64,000 bases of DNA, from contig OZ022246.1 of the NCBI GenBank assembly GCA_963978895.1, forward strand, positions 17,878,049 to 17,942,048, given 5' to 3'. Shown in pieces: positions 44,851 to 56,714 of this stretch (position 1 is its first letter; each line of letters starts with the position of its first letter). This DNA is from Erpobdella octoculata (taxonomy: Eukaryota > Annelida > Clitellata > Hirudinida > Erpobdellidae). Below the pieces are notes generated by a model, which had not been told where the DNA came from, ran no database searches, and saw only the letters and a program-made list of their open reading frames with translations. The translations under genes were made by a program, and so were the position numbers.

Positions 44851-44922
44851 GTGTTGGTCTAGTGGCATAAGATACCGGCTTGGACATCTGGAGTACCCGG
44901 GTTCGATTCCAGGTTCGGGCAC
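44851..44922 (+). tRNA. tRNA-like sequence (pseudogene or SINE head)
   Basis: A box TGGTCTAGTGG and B box GGTTCGATTCC are well placed, and a 7-base loop ttggaca sits in the anticodon position (GGA if read literally). The acceptor arms do not pair and the anticodon stem has a mismatch, so it is not a functional tRNA. It sits just beyond the truncated LINE-E end. Confidence 0.5.
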
Positions 44923-46113
44923 GTAGTTTACTTAGATTCAAACGCCGAACCTTTGAGCAGACAAGTTTTACTACAATACCACCAGTGCCTAAACTTCACA
45001 GTTGAAAGAATAACCCCCTCCCAGTCATCAGACATTCTTGGAGAAGTTGAATATTCAAAGGAATTTTTTTTATGAGCTACTGTACTACCCCTTCTCCAGT
45101 TACCAGCCTTTGGAATAGCTCATCCCACACCATGGAATTCATGGATCCTTCCCTGGTTATATTAAACGATTTATCAGGTACATCTAAACAACAGAGAATG
45201 TTCAACAATATTAAATGCAGATAAAAATCATAGGAAAAGAGAAGAATAGAAAGTCTTGAATCAGAAGAAGCATAAAATCATTATAAAGTTTAAGTAGAGC
45301 AGTTTCACTAGAGTGGACAATTAGAAAACCAGATCAGGAAATGAAAGTAGAGAAAATTTAGTTGAATGAAATTCCTCTGCATTTTTTAAAAACAAAAATT
45401 GCCCTAATCGGTCATTATTCATTATATTATCTGTCGATACTGATTGTGAAACGAGCGATACCGATTACAGGCGAATTATCGGTTCACCTCTAAAAAGAAT
45501 GCATTGTCATAAAGAACAGATCTATATTCTAAGTTTCAAGATTTGTTTGCACGCAGAAAAAGTGAAATAATACTATTAAAAAAAGGTTTTTAAAAACAAG
45601 CTTTTATTTAAATGCACTAAAAAGAATAAAATAAATTGTAAACATGAAAGCATGGGGCGCTTTCTTTTGCACTCATACCATCGCAACAATTGCATTGCTC
45701 AAATTTAGTAAAATATTGCAGTGTCACTGATAATACATTTCAATTCCAAGTTTCAGCTCAATTAGATAAAAGCTTGTGATCTAAAATTCGATTTGAAAAT
45801 ATGAACCATTAAACATATGACAAATAGATGAAGTTAAATAAAAGCATATAAAAAAGCAGTTTCTTATAAAGAATTTAAACACTGGTAGGCAATTATTTCA
45901 GCTATTCTCATTCAAACAAAAACCTGTAACCCCAGGTATCCCAGCTATTAATTTATAAGGATCGTGGTAAAGCCCATGACTTTTGTCAAAATATTAAAAT
46001 CAATCACCTACAAAATAATCTTCAAGGTAACATAAGATCAAGTTCTGGAATTAATATCAATGATGTAAAAAAGTAAATTTATCTAATCAAATTATAGAAA
46101 AACAGCTATTAAC
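44923..46113. other. Intronic stretch, no gene seen
   Basis: Near 45405-45500 the phrase ggtcattattcatt...tatcggttcacctcta looks like a single hAT-type end without a partner. The remainder is AT-rich filler. Confidence 0.4.
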
Positions 46114-46692
46114 CTTTGATTCAGAACCACATTTATGACGATCAAGCTTGAATGGTGGCCTGTCAGGAGCTTGTTCAGCAAGTAGATTTAATACATCAGC
46201 CTCTTTATCAAAGTTTCCAATGCCTGGTTTTGTATCTTCTAATCTATTTTTGTCTCTAAGTGACAATAATGCAGAAACTGAAACATTGGATATAGGAAGC
46301 TGCAGAAGTGGAGATGAATTAGAAAATTCAGAGTTACTTCTATATTTGATTACAGATGAAAATTCTTTTCCTTCAACATCAAATTCAATTGCTCCCAAAT
46401 TTGATTTGTTACTGTTACCAAGCCTCATTTCATCAATAAGAGTTGGCCAATGATCCTTCTGTTTTTCATTCACACTTTGCTGAGAGTAGCACATTGATGC
46501 TTCAGAAACATTGAGGAGTTCAATTGATATACATGACAGCATGCCCAGTAAGCCATCCAAGCGTTTCTGTTCACTTAAAGCCACTTGCTGCTCATGAATT
46601 CTTTCAGATTTTTGCTTTTCATATAAAGACTGCAAATCTAATTGACTATGTGATAGATCATCAGGGTCTTGGGTCTTCATTTGAAGTATCTT
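46114..46692 (-). CDS. Coiled-coil protein, large exon
   Basis: 579 bases, 193 codons, phase 0 at both ends, with acceptor agcttttcttag and donor GTTAAT. It begins KILQMKTQDPDDLSHSQLDL, then SLYEKQKSERIHEQQVALSE (helical), followed by a low-complexity serine- and asparagine-rich region with LLNVSEAS and PLLQLPISNVSVSALLSL. It ends DRHKCGSESK. It is the longest clean non-transposon frame in the window. The next exon downstream is at 31869-31997. I do not recognise the family with certainty. Upstream exons must lie beyond 46.7 kb and none is evident in the window. Confidence 0.72.
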
Positions 46693-47067
46693 CTAAGAAA
46701 AGCTGAAGTATTAATCAAAAATAGACAATCACAATACAATAGGTTCTAATAAAATGAAGACACAAAATAATTACTGCATCAAAAAGCTAAATCTTTGTAA
46801 ATGCGTAAAAAATAATTACTACAAATATTTACATCTAGCTGCAAGCAAGTGAGAACCAAGTCACACCTGAAGTCAACTGTTTAACTTAGGTTTAGTACAG
46901 TTATTCTCAACCTGTGTGTTACGAACTCTGTTAAGTGACCAACAGCTAACAAATGGACCAAAAACTCATTTGAAACAAAAAGATGGAAGTGACTTACTTT
47001 AAAAAGCGCATTCTAAATATACATTTATTAATAATAATAATGCAATAGGAAACATAGAGCAAATAGG
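46693..47067. other. Intronic sequence
   Basis: AT-rich, with no coding signal. Confidence 0.4.
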
Positions 47068-47277
47068 ATGACATTCACTGAAGCTGAACCTGTCTTTATG
47101 AGATGCTACGAAGAGCCGAATCATACTACGTGGCAGCCTGGAACTATGCCTAAAAAGCTTGGTCAAACCATTTCTGATGTACAAGATGATCAGAAAGTCG
47201 TGTGTATACATTCCAATCAACTGGGACTTCGTCAGATGAAAAAAGCTTTAGATGTGCTGTGTGAATACCACAAGTGA
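47068..47277 (+). pseudogene. Gypsy-like integrase C-terminal fragment
   Basis: A 69-codon frame reads EAEPVFMRCYEEPNHTTWQP then GTMPKKLGQTISDVQ and DDQKVVCIHSNQL. It follows the pattern PVxxR.......W.pGt....lG...y.VQ..dgr...rH..ql, found after the integrase core in Ty3/gypsy polyproteins. No core domain or LTR is seen beside it. A stop follows CEYHK. Confidence 0.5.
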
Positions 47278-47689
47278 ATGAATACAGATTCTGTTCTAAA
47301 GCAACTCCACTTTCACAACTGTTAATTTTAACTTTAGAAGTGTAAAAGTTTTGTTCAACAAATAAAATCTACCAACACAAGCTATGCAAGCAATTGAATA
47401 AATACTGTACCTAGACAATTAGTTAGAAAATGTTTGTTATGCTAAAACTCCAAATCTCTGAAAAGTATTATTCTTTTAGAAGATTGAGAAACAACTCCCT
47501 TCTCAGATAATTTGTACCAAAGATGTTAATAATGTCATTCTCATTGAGTTAAATGATTTTGTGTTCAAACATTTAAAGAAAAACACTGAGCCTATCTTCC
47601 CCCACTTTACATCTGTGATTGGTTTCCAGAAATGTAATAGTGGAACTTGCATTTTCTAAACCACCAGTTGTAAAAAGTGAACGCAGAAA

Positions 47690-47790
47690 TAAATATACGT
47701 TATTGGAAATGCTCGGAAATAGGCCTTTAAAGCATTGCAGCAACTCCAATCGAGCATGCTTACAAGAAAATTTAATACCTAAATACTGTC
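47690..47790 (+). pseudogene. Penelope-like ORF N-terminal fragment
   Basis: It reads SNRACLQENLIPKYCQYI into (TA)n. From about 47745 it is an inverted copy of 48890-48940, forming the outer rim of the palindrome. Confidence 0.5.
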
Positions 47791-47791
47791 A

Positions 47792-47823
<32 letters not shown>

Positions 47824-47934
47824 CAACTATATATATATATATATATATTTATGAAGTGAAACATTGCGTTGAAATGTTTCGAGAGGCCACAAATAGGATG
47901 ACTAACTGTCACCACAAGTAACGCAAATATTTGT

Positions 47935-48025
47935 AAGACTCTACTAAGAATCGAACCCACGTGTCTACGGCAACACCGCCTTGCCTAAATGCAAGCGCTC
48001 TTACCAACTGAGCCACCGACCATCC
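47935..48025 (-). tRNA. tRNA-like segment of SINE unit, inverted
   Basis: Reverse copy of 48292-48374: GGCTCAGTTGGTAAGAGCGC and GGGTTCGATTCTTAG. Confidence 0.55.
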
Positions 48026-48291
48026 CCAAAAAAGGATGGCTAGAAGTCCCAGTCTTTCGGAGCTACTTAACATTAGACTACGACTATGATAGGCTCAGAA
48101 CTCCTTATTTCGGTTCGACAACTAAATGCAAGCGCTCTTACCAACTTGGTGACCTCTCTAAACATTTCAACGCAATGTTTCACTTCATAAATTACCTATC
48201 TGGCATAAGGAGTTCTGAGCCTATCATAGTCGTAGTCTAATGTTAAGTAGCTCCGAAAGACTGGGACTTCTAGCCATCCTTTTTTGGGGAT

Positions 48292-48374
48292 GGTCGGTGG
48301 CTCAGTTGGTAAGAGCGCTTGCATTTAGGCAAGGCGGTGTTGCCGTAGACACGTGGGTTCGATTCCTAGTAGAG
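48292..48374 (+). tRNA. tRNA-like segment of SINE unit
   Basis: A box TGGCTCAGTTGG and B box GGGTTCGATTCC, with a long variable-arm-like insert (gcggtgttgccgtagacac) between anticodon arm and B box. This suggests origin from a class II (Leu- or Ser-type) tRNA. Acceptor ends do not pair. Inferred to be a SINE head rather than a working tRNA. Confidence 0.55.
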
Positions 48375-48588
48375 TCTTACAAATATTTGCGTTACTTGTG
48401 GTGACAGTTAGTCATCCTATTTGTGGCCTCTCGAAACATTTCAACGCAATGTTTCACTTCATAAATTACCTATCAGGCAGCAGTCTAGTTGTCGAACCGA
48501 AATAAGGAGTTCTGAGCCTATCATAGTCGTAGTCTAATGTTAAGTAGCTCCGAAAGACTGGGACTTCTAGCCATCCTTTTTTGGGGAT

Positions 48589-48671
48589 GGTCGGTGGCTC
48601 AGTTGGTAAGAGCGCTTGCATTTAGGCAAGGCGGTGTTGCCGTAGACACGTGGGTTCGATTCTTAGTAGAG
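48589..48671 (+). tRNA. tRNA-like segment of SINE unit, second forward copy
   Basis: Same as 48292-48374, 297 bp downstream, with one base different after the B box. Confidence 0.55.
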
Positions 48672-48761
48672 TCTTACAAATATTTGCGTTACTTGTGGTG
48701 ACAGTTAGTCATCCTATTTGTGGCCTCTCGAAACATTTCAACGCAATGTTTCACTTCATAA

Positions 48762-48886
<125 letters not shown>

Positions 48887-48889
48887 TGA

Positions 48890-49042
48890 CAGTATTTAGG
48901 TATTAAATTTTCTTGTAAGCATGCTCGATTGAACTTTACGGCCCATACTCTGTTGCAACGTTTTTTAACGGACGTTTCAAATCGTCTCCATTTTCCACCA
49001 AGTATCACTAACACTTCTTTAATAAAATCTTTATTTAAACAT
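48890..49042 (-). pseudogene. Penelope-like ORF N-terminal fragment
   Basis: The minus strand reads KDFIKEVLVILGGKWRRFET, then KRCNRVWAVKFNRACLQENL and IPKYCQYI into (TA)n. It directly follows the ribozyme at 49043-49086 in the same orientation. Confidence 0.6.
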
Positions 49043-49086
49043 GGGGTTGACCAGCCAGTTTCGGCTTGTTCCATCATCAGAACCCC
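49043..49086 (-). ncRNA. Hammerhead-like ribozyme, Penelope type
   Basis: Stem I GGGGTT/AACCCC, core CTGATGA, stem II GG...CC with loop aacaag, GAAA, stem III C..G and cleavage triplet GTC. This is the best match to the hammerhead consensus of the four. Confidence 0.62.
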
Positions 49087-49429
49087 TATAATAAAGAACA
49101 GTAGACAAAAGCCGAATATGAAAAATAAAGAAACAATAATAAAACCTTTCAAATATAAGCCTAAAAATAGAAAATAAAAAATTCCAAACACGTACCAGCA
49201 ATACAACCTTCCTTAAAACCACCGACGCTACGATACTTTGACAGCTAACAAAACTGTTTATGTAGAACTCACCTGGAAACAGGTGCACTAAATTTACAGG
49301 TATATTATTAATATTTAAACTAGCTAAAAAAACAATACCAAAATTTCGTCAGTAGCTCAATGTAGCAAAAATGAAGGTTCATAACTTGAATATCAAACGA
49401 GGAAATAAAATAAACGAGGAATAAATTAA

Positions 49430-49512
49430 ACCAAAAATAAAATAAAAAGAAAAGAAGAAACCAAAAATAAAATAAAAAGAAAAGAAGAAACCAAAAATAA
49501 AATAAAAAAGAA
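49430..49512. repeat. Tandem 30-bp A-rich units
   Basis: Three copies of ccaaaaataaaataaaaaga followed by aaagaagaaa. Confidence 0.85.
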
Positions 49513-49679
49513 ATAAAATCAAAGTAAAATAGCGGAAAAGGTCATTAGAACTAGCGTCGGACACGACACACCATTATATTATCATGATTTACCAAATGCG
49601 CAAACGGCAAAACCCCATCACAACCAGAGTTTGGTAATATCTCAGGTCTAGATTCATCATCGATCAACAAATGTGTGAT

Positions 49680-49910
49680 CGATCGTACTCGATACCATGG
49701 TAATCGTACTTGCACTCGATACCATGGTAATCGTACTTGTACTCGATACCATGGTAATCGTACTTGTACTCGATACCATGGTAATCGTACTTGTACTCGC
49801 ACCATAAGCATTCGCAACATCTCTGAGTACGTGTTTTAAGTACTCGTACTCGATATCATGATAATTATACTCATACTCACACCATAAGCATCCGCAACAT
49901 CTCTGAGTGT
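49680..49910. repeat. 27-bp units with internal palindrome
   Basis: Four copies of actcgataccatggtaatcg followed by tacttgt at 49688-49800. Two copies of an accataagcatncgcaacat phrase then follow about 82 bp apart. The repeated VQVRLPWYR frame is an artefact. Confidence 0.85.
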
Positions 49911-50153
49911 TACTGTATTCGGTCGGTTAGTGCTATGCTATTGCTAAAAACTGTTGTCCGTATTTGAAGTGTAGCAAACAGTGGGAATACAGGCAAATTG
50001 CATTGCCCTTTCTGCTGTTGTATGTCGTTCACTCTTTTATCTTTTATGCGTGAAGAGCTGAAAGCCGATTGTTCAATACCGGCACCCTTCATACCGCAGA
50101 ACCGGCATTATCCGGTATTGCCAAATACCGGCCGATATACCGGCACAGCCCTA

Positions 50154-50215
<62 letters not shown>
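50154..50215. repeat. (TA)n microsatellite
   Basis: TA run with gtgtgt interruption. Confidence 0.93.
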
Positions 50216-50365
50216 TCTTTTAAACAGGCTCTATTAAACACAATTGACCACTTAACGTTAGTCATCTTTCTTAGTAAGTTTTTAAAGCCCTTTTCATCCA
50301 TTTGAAATGACGAGACATATATTGAAGAATTTATTGGTTAAAATTGATGAGTAATAAAACGATCA
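50216..50365 (-). pseudogene. Penelope-like ORF N-terminal fragment
   Basis: The minus strand reads MDEKGFKNLLRKMTNVKWSI then VFNRACLKE and enters (TA)n slightly earlier than the other copies. Confidence 0.5.
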
Positions 50366-50411
50366 GGGTTAACTGGCCAGTTTCAGCTATAAAAAGCCAT
50401 CTTCAGAACCC
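50366..50411 (-). ncRNA. Hammerhead-like ribozyme, Penelope type
   Basis: Stem I GGGTT/AACCC, core CTGAAGA, stem II GGCT-TTTTAT-AGCT, GAAA, C..G and triplet GTT. Stem II keeps pairing with a different sequence and length from the other copies. Confidence 0.58.
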
Positions 50412-51075
50412 TATGTTTAACAATAAATTAAATATTATAAAAATTGAAAGGGAAGAGTTAAAAATCAGAAATACTTAGGCTTAGACGAAGACATTGAATT
50501 AGAGCTAGGCTGAATCAGTTTTCAGTTAATAAATTAATACGGCTATTGATAGATGAAACACATTGAAATTTAAGTTTAAGAAAAAACAGAAGGAAAAAAA
50601 GAGACCACATTAAATGAGTTAAAAAAAGCGGAACTCACTTTGAAATTAAATAGAGTTCGAAGAAAAGTTGCCCAACAAAATCGAAGATATTTTTTTTAAT
50701 AATTTAGAACTAAATAAGTAATTAAAACACAGGAAAGACAAGCTAAAACACGTTAAACGCTCGATAGGTGAAAAACGTAACCGTACAGACTGGCGTTGTA
50801 TGACTTGTGAACAACACAAAGAACAACAAGCACGGGCACAAAAATATTGACAGTAACATAATGTAAGACAAGGCTATTGTATACGGTCGGACGGCAATTA
50901 GCGCCGTCGCCGCTTATTAATATTATCATTGTAAGTGAGATGCTCAAAAGTAGTATTCGAACCACTGAGCCCCGCACCATCCTCGCATCCAGGCTGAACG
51001 TCATGAAGTTCAACTGGGACGCAAGTGTTAAGTTGCCCGCAGGTCAAAGTATTGTCTTCATCGCCGAGCAAGCCA

Positions 51076-51077
<2 letters not shown>
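50412..51077. other. Unassigned sequence
   Basis: No supported frame. A short GC-richer segment at 50885-51070 has open frames on both strands but no domain. Confidence 0.35.
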
Positions 51078-51106
<29 letters not shown>

Positions 51107-51114
51107 GTATATAT

Positions 51115-51177
<63 letters not shown>

Positions 51178-51185
51178 CATATATA
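51078..51185. repeat. (TA)n microsatellite with GTATA variants
   Basis: Imperfect TA array. Confidence 0.93.
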
Positions 51186-51644
51186 CATACATACTTATAT
51201 ACATAGTTATATACATTACATATACAAACAATGCACATACATAATACACTAATTAGCATAATAAAAGACAATAAAATAATCTATTTACACAAATATACGT
51301 AAGATGTAGTATCTACAGCTTACAGTGACTTTGTTATAAGTGGAGTGCACTGTACATTATCACATGCTTACTGTAGTTATCATTCTTTAAATACATACAT
51401 TATACATGTTAAAATTTATAGGCCGAGGATATTGTCGCAGACTGTTGTCTTCGCTGAACACGGTCATGTCCAGAGGTCGCATTGCCCCTAGTGCCTCCCC
51501 TAATGCAAACCAGTTTTTACAGTTCTTTTCTTAAAAACTAGACAACGTGCAGAGCTCTACGACCGGTTTCTAGCCTTCCAGCCACTGATTAAGTTTGTCG
51601 CTACCAGTCTCGAAAAAGTGACCGCTGCTATATAGTCCCTACAA

Positions 51645-52115
51645 AATAAACAATGCTCATTTTTACGCAGATGACACCACCTAAGCTTACGGTCACTGCG
51701 ATCCCAATCGTGCTGCTGAGCTCTCGTCTCTAGTGTCGATCTGTGTGGATGACGTCGATCAGTGGATGAAGTCGAGTCACCTTCAATTAAATTCTAAAAA
51801 GTCAGAAGTCATATTGGTTCACCACCCAACGGCGCAGCACTTATTAATTTCAAGTGTCTTAACAAGATGGCTCCCACATATCTAGCATCTAGTTTGAAAA
51901 AAAGTGCAGGAAATCCCATCTCAACTCATCGTACCGGCGGGGAGACTGAAGAGCGCCGGAGATAGAAAATTTGCGGTTGCTGGCCCAAGAATATGAATAC
52001 TCTTCCCCAAGAGGTCACCTCAGCAGCAACAGTTGAAGGCTTCAGGAAAAGACTCAAGATGCATCTGTTTAGTGGCCTTGAAGGCCTTTAGGACTTATGC
52101 CACTTTAAATTTGTC
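51645..52115 (+). pseudogene. LINE-A fragment with reverse transcriptase motif
   Basis: The plus strand reads HFYADDTT at about 51659 (the YADD catalytic pair), then AAELSSLVSICVDDVDQWMK and LQLNSKKSEVIL. A deletion then jumps to the C-terminal tail (FKCLNKMAPTYLASSLKKS, then KFAVAGPRI with a TLPQEVTSAATVEGFRKR-like end). It ends ggacttatgccactttaaat with tttgtcaaac and then (ATT)n. Same family as 528-880. Confidence 0.68.
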
Positions 52116-52373
<258 letters not shown>

Positions 52374-52415
52374 TGTCCAGGGGATATTGTCCAGGGCGAT
52401 ATTGTCCTAGACTGC
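52374..52415. repeat. Short gatattgtccagggc repeat
   Basis: Two and a half copies of a 16-19 bp unit similar in form to the Mutator-like subrepeats at 12160-12281. It may be a fragment of such an end. Confidence 0.4.
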
Positions 52416-53689
52416 CCAACAGTGGATGTCAATACCCAAGAGGAACCTTCAAGGCCAAAGAAAAATTGTGGACCTCCCAAAAAGCCGTTCATGGACACAA
52501 ATCACAGAATTCAACAGCAGACAACTTTAAAGTGAATACTTTACTATGACTAAACATGGCCAGGGCAGTGTCACAACTTGTCAGGGCATGAATCATAAAA
52601 AAGATGACAAACAATAGCATGACTAACAAACTTACTTACAAATAAAACACTAATTGTTTCCTTGACATAATAATGTCGAGACACATTTGATTAAACCTAA
52701 GTGATGCATAGTTTCTAGTGATAGCCAAGTAAAACCAAAACATTGGTATTCTCTGTAACAACAGTAACTGTGCTGTTTCCAATGCCAATGAGTCAGCATC
52801 AGGGGGTTGCTGTACAGTAGGACCATTGCAAGGAAAATAGGACTTTTAAAAACTTTAAAAAAGCAGTTCTAATTTTTTTGCTAGCCAAGAATGAGTGATG
52901 ATCAGTCCAAGTCATTCAAATCTTTATTCACAGTTGCTAACATTTTTGCCATAATGATGAGCAACAATCTGCAGATATGTTAAACTTTGGAGCCAATGCA
53001 GTAGTGATTCGTTATTTGAACTCTATTTAGTTTGGTGGTAATCTGATACATTTAAGCATCAACATAGGTACCATTGATTTAACAAACATCAAGTCTTTAG
53101 ATAGTAATTGAAGTGATTGCCCAATGTCTTTCTTTTTTATAAGTTCTTTGGCCTGCACCAACATATTCAGATTTGTCCCAATGTATTTCAAAACCTTCTT
53201 CAATTATAATTAAACCTGTTGGAAGGGTAGTGAATGATTTATGTTAAATTACAAAATAATTATAAAATTTGAACCACCCAGCCTCTAATGTCATGCTTAA
53301 CTTTTGAAATTGACTTTTTGACTGGTCTATAAATTGAACAAGTAAAAACACTTGTTGAATTGTGAAGACTAGTCAAAGTTGTCAAAGTCTGGTGCACACT
53401 AACAATTATTGACAGCGAACAACATTTATACTATAGATATTTCTCTATTAATATTAAGTCATTTATTTGGTGTAAAAAGAATTTATTTCTCGTCATTAAC
53501 TTCCTTCTCGCTGCAGTTCCAATAGATATTAATTTAAAATTTCATTAAAATTGAATGACCAACTTATTTTTCTCAATTTACGTGATTTACAATTGTTCTA
53601 TTTTAATGAAACTATTAGTGGGTGGTTCTTGTGTAATCGGTTTAACTTAATTTGTCAATACAAATCTTGCTATTTCCATATTTGAAGCA
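52416..53689. other. Unassigned AT-rich sequence
   Basis: No domain-bearing frame or repeat boundary is recognised. Confidence 0.4.
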
Positions 53690-54043
53690 TTAAACAACTT
53701 CTCCCACTTCTGGATGATTTTTCTCTACAACTTGTAGCCTCTTCTCGCATTCTGTCTCGAATGGACTATTGCAATTCTCTCTATTATGATCTCCCTGACA
53801 CTACCCTCCATCCTCTTTATAAAGCCTTCAATTCTGCTGCCTGCTTAGTTTCTCACACCTCTTACTTTTCTCATATTTCTTCATCTCTTGCTCTTCTCCA
53901 TTGGCTTTCTCTTAAATATAGGGTGATTTTTTAAATTTGCTTACTAATGTTTAAGATTAAAAATTGCCCTTCTCCACTCTACATAATTAACTTAATACAA
54001 ATCCCTCCTAAGCTAAGTCTGGTCTTCGATCTTCATCTCTTAA
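53690..54043 (+). pseudogene. LINE-B fragment, upstream half
   Basis: It reads LVASSRILSRMDYCNSLYYD, then LPDTTLHPLYKAFNSAACLV, HISSSLALLHWLSLKYRVIF and LLMFKIKNCPSPLY, the post-polymerase segment of a CR1-like ORF2. One stop after RVIF. It continues at 54883 beyond a DNA transposon. Confidence 0.75.
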
Positions 54044-54878
54044 GGTACGTACACACTCACCAGTTTTTTCATCCAGCTCCTGTTCGCTAGAACTGATGCA
54101 TAGATTATGATAATTTATTTTGGTGCCACAGAGCATGCCACACTTTGCCGGTTGCTTTTGTAAACAAATGAGTTACACTAGGCAGTCACACGTAAGAAAA
54201 ACTCACTGCAGACGGCCATCTAGCAAGTTGTACGCAACTAAACCATCCTGCTATGGTTTAGATAGCGCATAAAGGGTTTACAAGAAATTGTGTAACTTGA
54301 AAAGTTCTGTCTATCTTTTCATTTTTTCATCAAAAAACTTGTAAACAGTAATAGAACAATGTGTGGTGTATATAACTCGTTTAAATAGACTTCAATAAAA
54401 ATAAACTGTCTGAACTCGTTCAAATAGACTTTCTTGGCTCAGAAAACATCGTACAAGTATTTTTATGTAATCATTTTTATCATGGCTTCTCCTCTAATAA
54501 ACTATTTCGTAACACCAATTTAGGCTGATGAGACTATCTAATTTAGCCTTAAGTAATGAAGCAATGAACTTTTTATGTCACAAAGACACAGATTTTCTTC
54601 AAAAAGTCGGATCAATTCAAGCACTTTATCATCGGTCCACTTCTTCCTAACTTCTATTTTTTAAAATAAGAGTAAATAAACCACTCATCCAATCAGAGAG
54701 TGAGTTTCTCAACCAGTTCTGGAGAGAAATAGAACATACATCGGCCAGCAAAAATTGGCACCAGAATCTGGACATGCATAAATTAACATAATTTCTGGAC
54801 GCAGTTTTCGTGACACACACTCCAGATTCTGGTGCCAAACGACTGGTATCAGTGAAAACTGGTCAGTGTGTACTGGGC
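54044..54878 (-). mobile_element. Harbinger-like DNA transposon in LINE-B
   Basis: Inverted ends GGTACGTACACACTCACCAG (left) and, read inwards on the minus strand, GCCCAGTACACACTGACCAG (right) are flanked by TTAA at 54040-54043 and 54879-54882. Removing it and one TTAA restores LINE-B sequence (cttcatctcttaagtcactt). Internally the minus strand encodes RKKWTDDKVLELIRLFEENL, a Myb/SANT- or MADF-like segment of the sort that accompanies Harbinger transposases. TTAA could also suit piggyBac, so the class rests on the Myb-like peptide. Confidence 0.7.
54620..54665 (-). pseudogene. Myb/MADF-like peptide of the Harbinger-like element
   Basis: EVRKKWTDDKVLELIRLFEE is open, followed by CDIKSSLLHYLRLN and stops. 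The short segment keeps the tryptophan and the acidic helix of the domain only. Confidence 0.5.
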
Positions 54879-54882
54879 TTAA

Positions 54883-55095
54883 GTCACTTTCGTATCTTTA
54901 CTGTTAAGCATTCTTTTCCTAAACGCTTTTTTCCATACTCTGGTGACGCTGGTCCCTTTCTCTGGAACTCTCTTCCTACATCTCTTACAAACTCTACTTC
55001 TCTCACTGTTTTCCGTCGTGGACTTAAAACATATCTGTTTGATCAGTTCATGTCTGAGCGCTATTGAACGCCACGTAAATAGCGCTATATAAATA
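54883..55095 (+). pseudogene. LINE-B fragment, downstream half
   Basis: It reads FRIFTVKHSFPKRFFPYSGD then AGPFLWNSLPTSLTNSTSLT and VFRRGLKTYLFDQFMSERY with its stop, followed by agcgctatataaataaaatt and a gattgattga tail. It matches 5403-5800 (opposite strand). Confidence 0.78.
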
Positions 55096-55849
55096 AAATT
55101 GATTGATTGAACCTCTCCGACCTGGCGCGGTCCTACCATTGGGGATGCTGGGGATGCATCCCCCACTAGCCTCAGAGCTCAAAATTTTTTAATGAATAAA
55201 TAAAGTTAAAAGTACACCAAACACCAACTATCTATCTAAACTAGATAGTTATAAAATATGAAGCAATGCACAATTAATATCTCATTACTATACCTAAGTA
55301 AGATATGCTTAACCAACCGAAGGCGATTATGTCCTGTCAACTAGCAGCTTATAAATGAGGATATCCAGCTAAGGCGATTCTCATTTGGTTTTCAGTTGTT
55401 TTCGGATTTTCTATTCTTCGTTGTTTCCTGATGTTAAACGTTTAAAAAATTTCAAAGAAAAATTGAGTTCGTGCAAGTTTAGAAGACTAGTTTTTTCATA
55501 TACCTATATTAATCGAAAAGGGAAAGTACCCACTGTTTTCTGTGAAGTCTAAAGGCGATAAAGTACTTAATTTGTTTTTCATAAATCAATATTTGGTTTA
55601 CTAATTCAACTGCACAAACTATTGTGTTGAAGATGTCAAGCAAAAACCTTGAACCTCCAGCAAAAAAATGTGCTGCAGCAACTTCATTAAGATTACATCA
55701 TTCTTTAAATCGACACCCACTGAGCATTGAGAATGCAAAAGTTCTAGCCAAACTTCAAACCCTGAACAACAAGATTGTCATTTATCTACTCGTTTTATCG
55801 AATTCTCGACCATCGCAAATACATTTGAGTCGAACTTGACTAACAAAAC
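55096..55849. other. Unassigned, with one hAT-type end
   Basis: At 55133-55175 the phrase attggggatgctggggatgc followed by atcccccac resembles a terminal repeat common in MYM-finger hAT elements, without a partner. A 71-codon frame at 55624-55839 (SSKNLEPPAKKCAAATSLRL) has no assignable family. Confidence 0.35.
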
Positions 55850-55929
55850 TGTCAAATTTTCGTTTCAAACCTAATACTCTTTGAATATTGTATTTGCGTT
55901 TACTGAGGCTGAAGGAGAGTGCATGTTCG

Positions 55930-56090
55930 TCATTCTATAGACATTAAACAAGTTAAAATTAGGCTAAAGACATATCTTATTAATAAGTTTTTTGATTAGG
56001 AGATGTTGGTGAACTGCACGCCTTTGCGAAAGAATTTTTTTTATAAGGGCACGATATAAATGTTATTTTGTATTGTATTTGTATAGAGAT
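55930..56090 (+). pseudogene. Possible LINE 3' end
   Basis: A segment IDIKQVKIRLKTYLINKFFD recalls the VFRxxLKTYLF end of CR1-like ORFs. It is followed by gcacgatataaatgttattt and a ttgtattgta tail. Confidence 0.4.
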
Positions 56091-56714
56091 TGAATAGGAA
56101 CATACACATTTCTTATGTTCAAAAACGCAATTTTCTTACAACGCACCCATTACTTGATAACTTTAAAATCTGTTAAAAATATATCTAATATAATACTTCC
56201 AATCAACAAGAAATTTATCATCGCTCCCACCAGAAAATCCTGTGACCGCGCCTGTCTCCGACGGGTCAGTCTTAAAAACCTGGTGTAAAGGTAAAAAACT
56301 ATAAACTAACTAGCATAAACGATTATGAAAAAACGCTCTCCGACGGGATTGCCGTTTTGTTAATAAGAAAAAAATTGTTGTATTTTTCACATCTTTATAA
56401 CATTTATAAATAATTTAAACGAATTTTGAACGTTGCAAACCAGTTATATAAAAAGTGTATGAAAAACATTGCTACAGCGATCAGGCATTTAATTTAAAGT
56501 GTTAAACGCCATTTCGATTCAAACTTCATAGTTCTTTACCTTAAATTCTTCAAAACTCAGACCGGATTATCGGGGATTTTGGACACAGTAAAGTACTCGG
56601 TCATACTAGTTTTTATAGTCATAATAGTCATACTATTATTAGAGTGACTAGACTGACTAAAAACAACACGGGACAGACTAAACACCACACAGAGCCTCAA
56701 ATTTATTAATAAAA
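56091..56714. other. Noncoding stretch
   Basis: Tag-rich phrases such as agtgactagactgactaaaa occur at 56600-56670, similar to 19655-19790. No gene is seen. Confidence 0.35.

Noticed and set aside
44851..44922. Functional tRNA-Ser (GGA)
   Set aside because: No class II variable arm as tRNA-Ser requires, unpaired acceptor, and a mismatched anticodon stem.
48292..48374. Functional tRNA gene
   Set aside because: A and B boxes are good, but acceptor arms do not pair and identical copies sit inside a larger repeated unit.
49551..49820. Protein with VQVRLPWYR repeats
   Set aside because: Artefact of a 27-bp palindromic tandem repeat.
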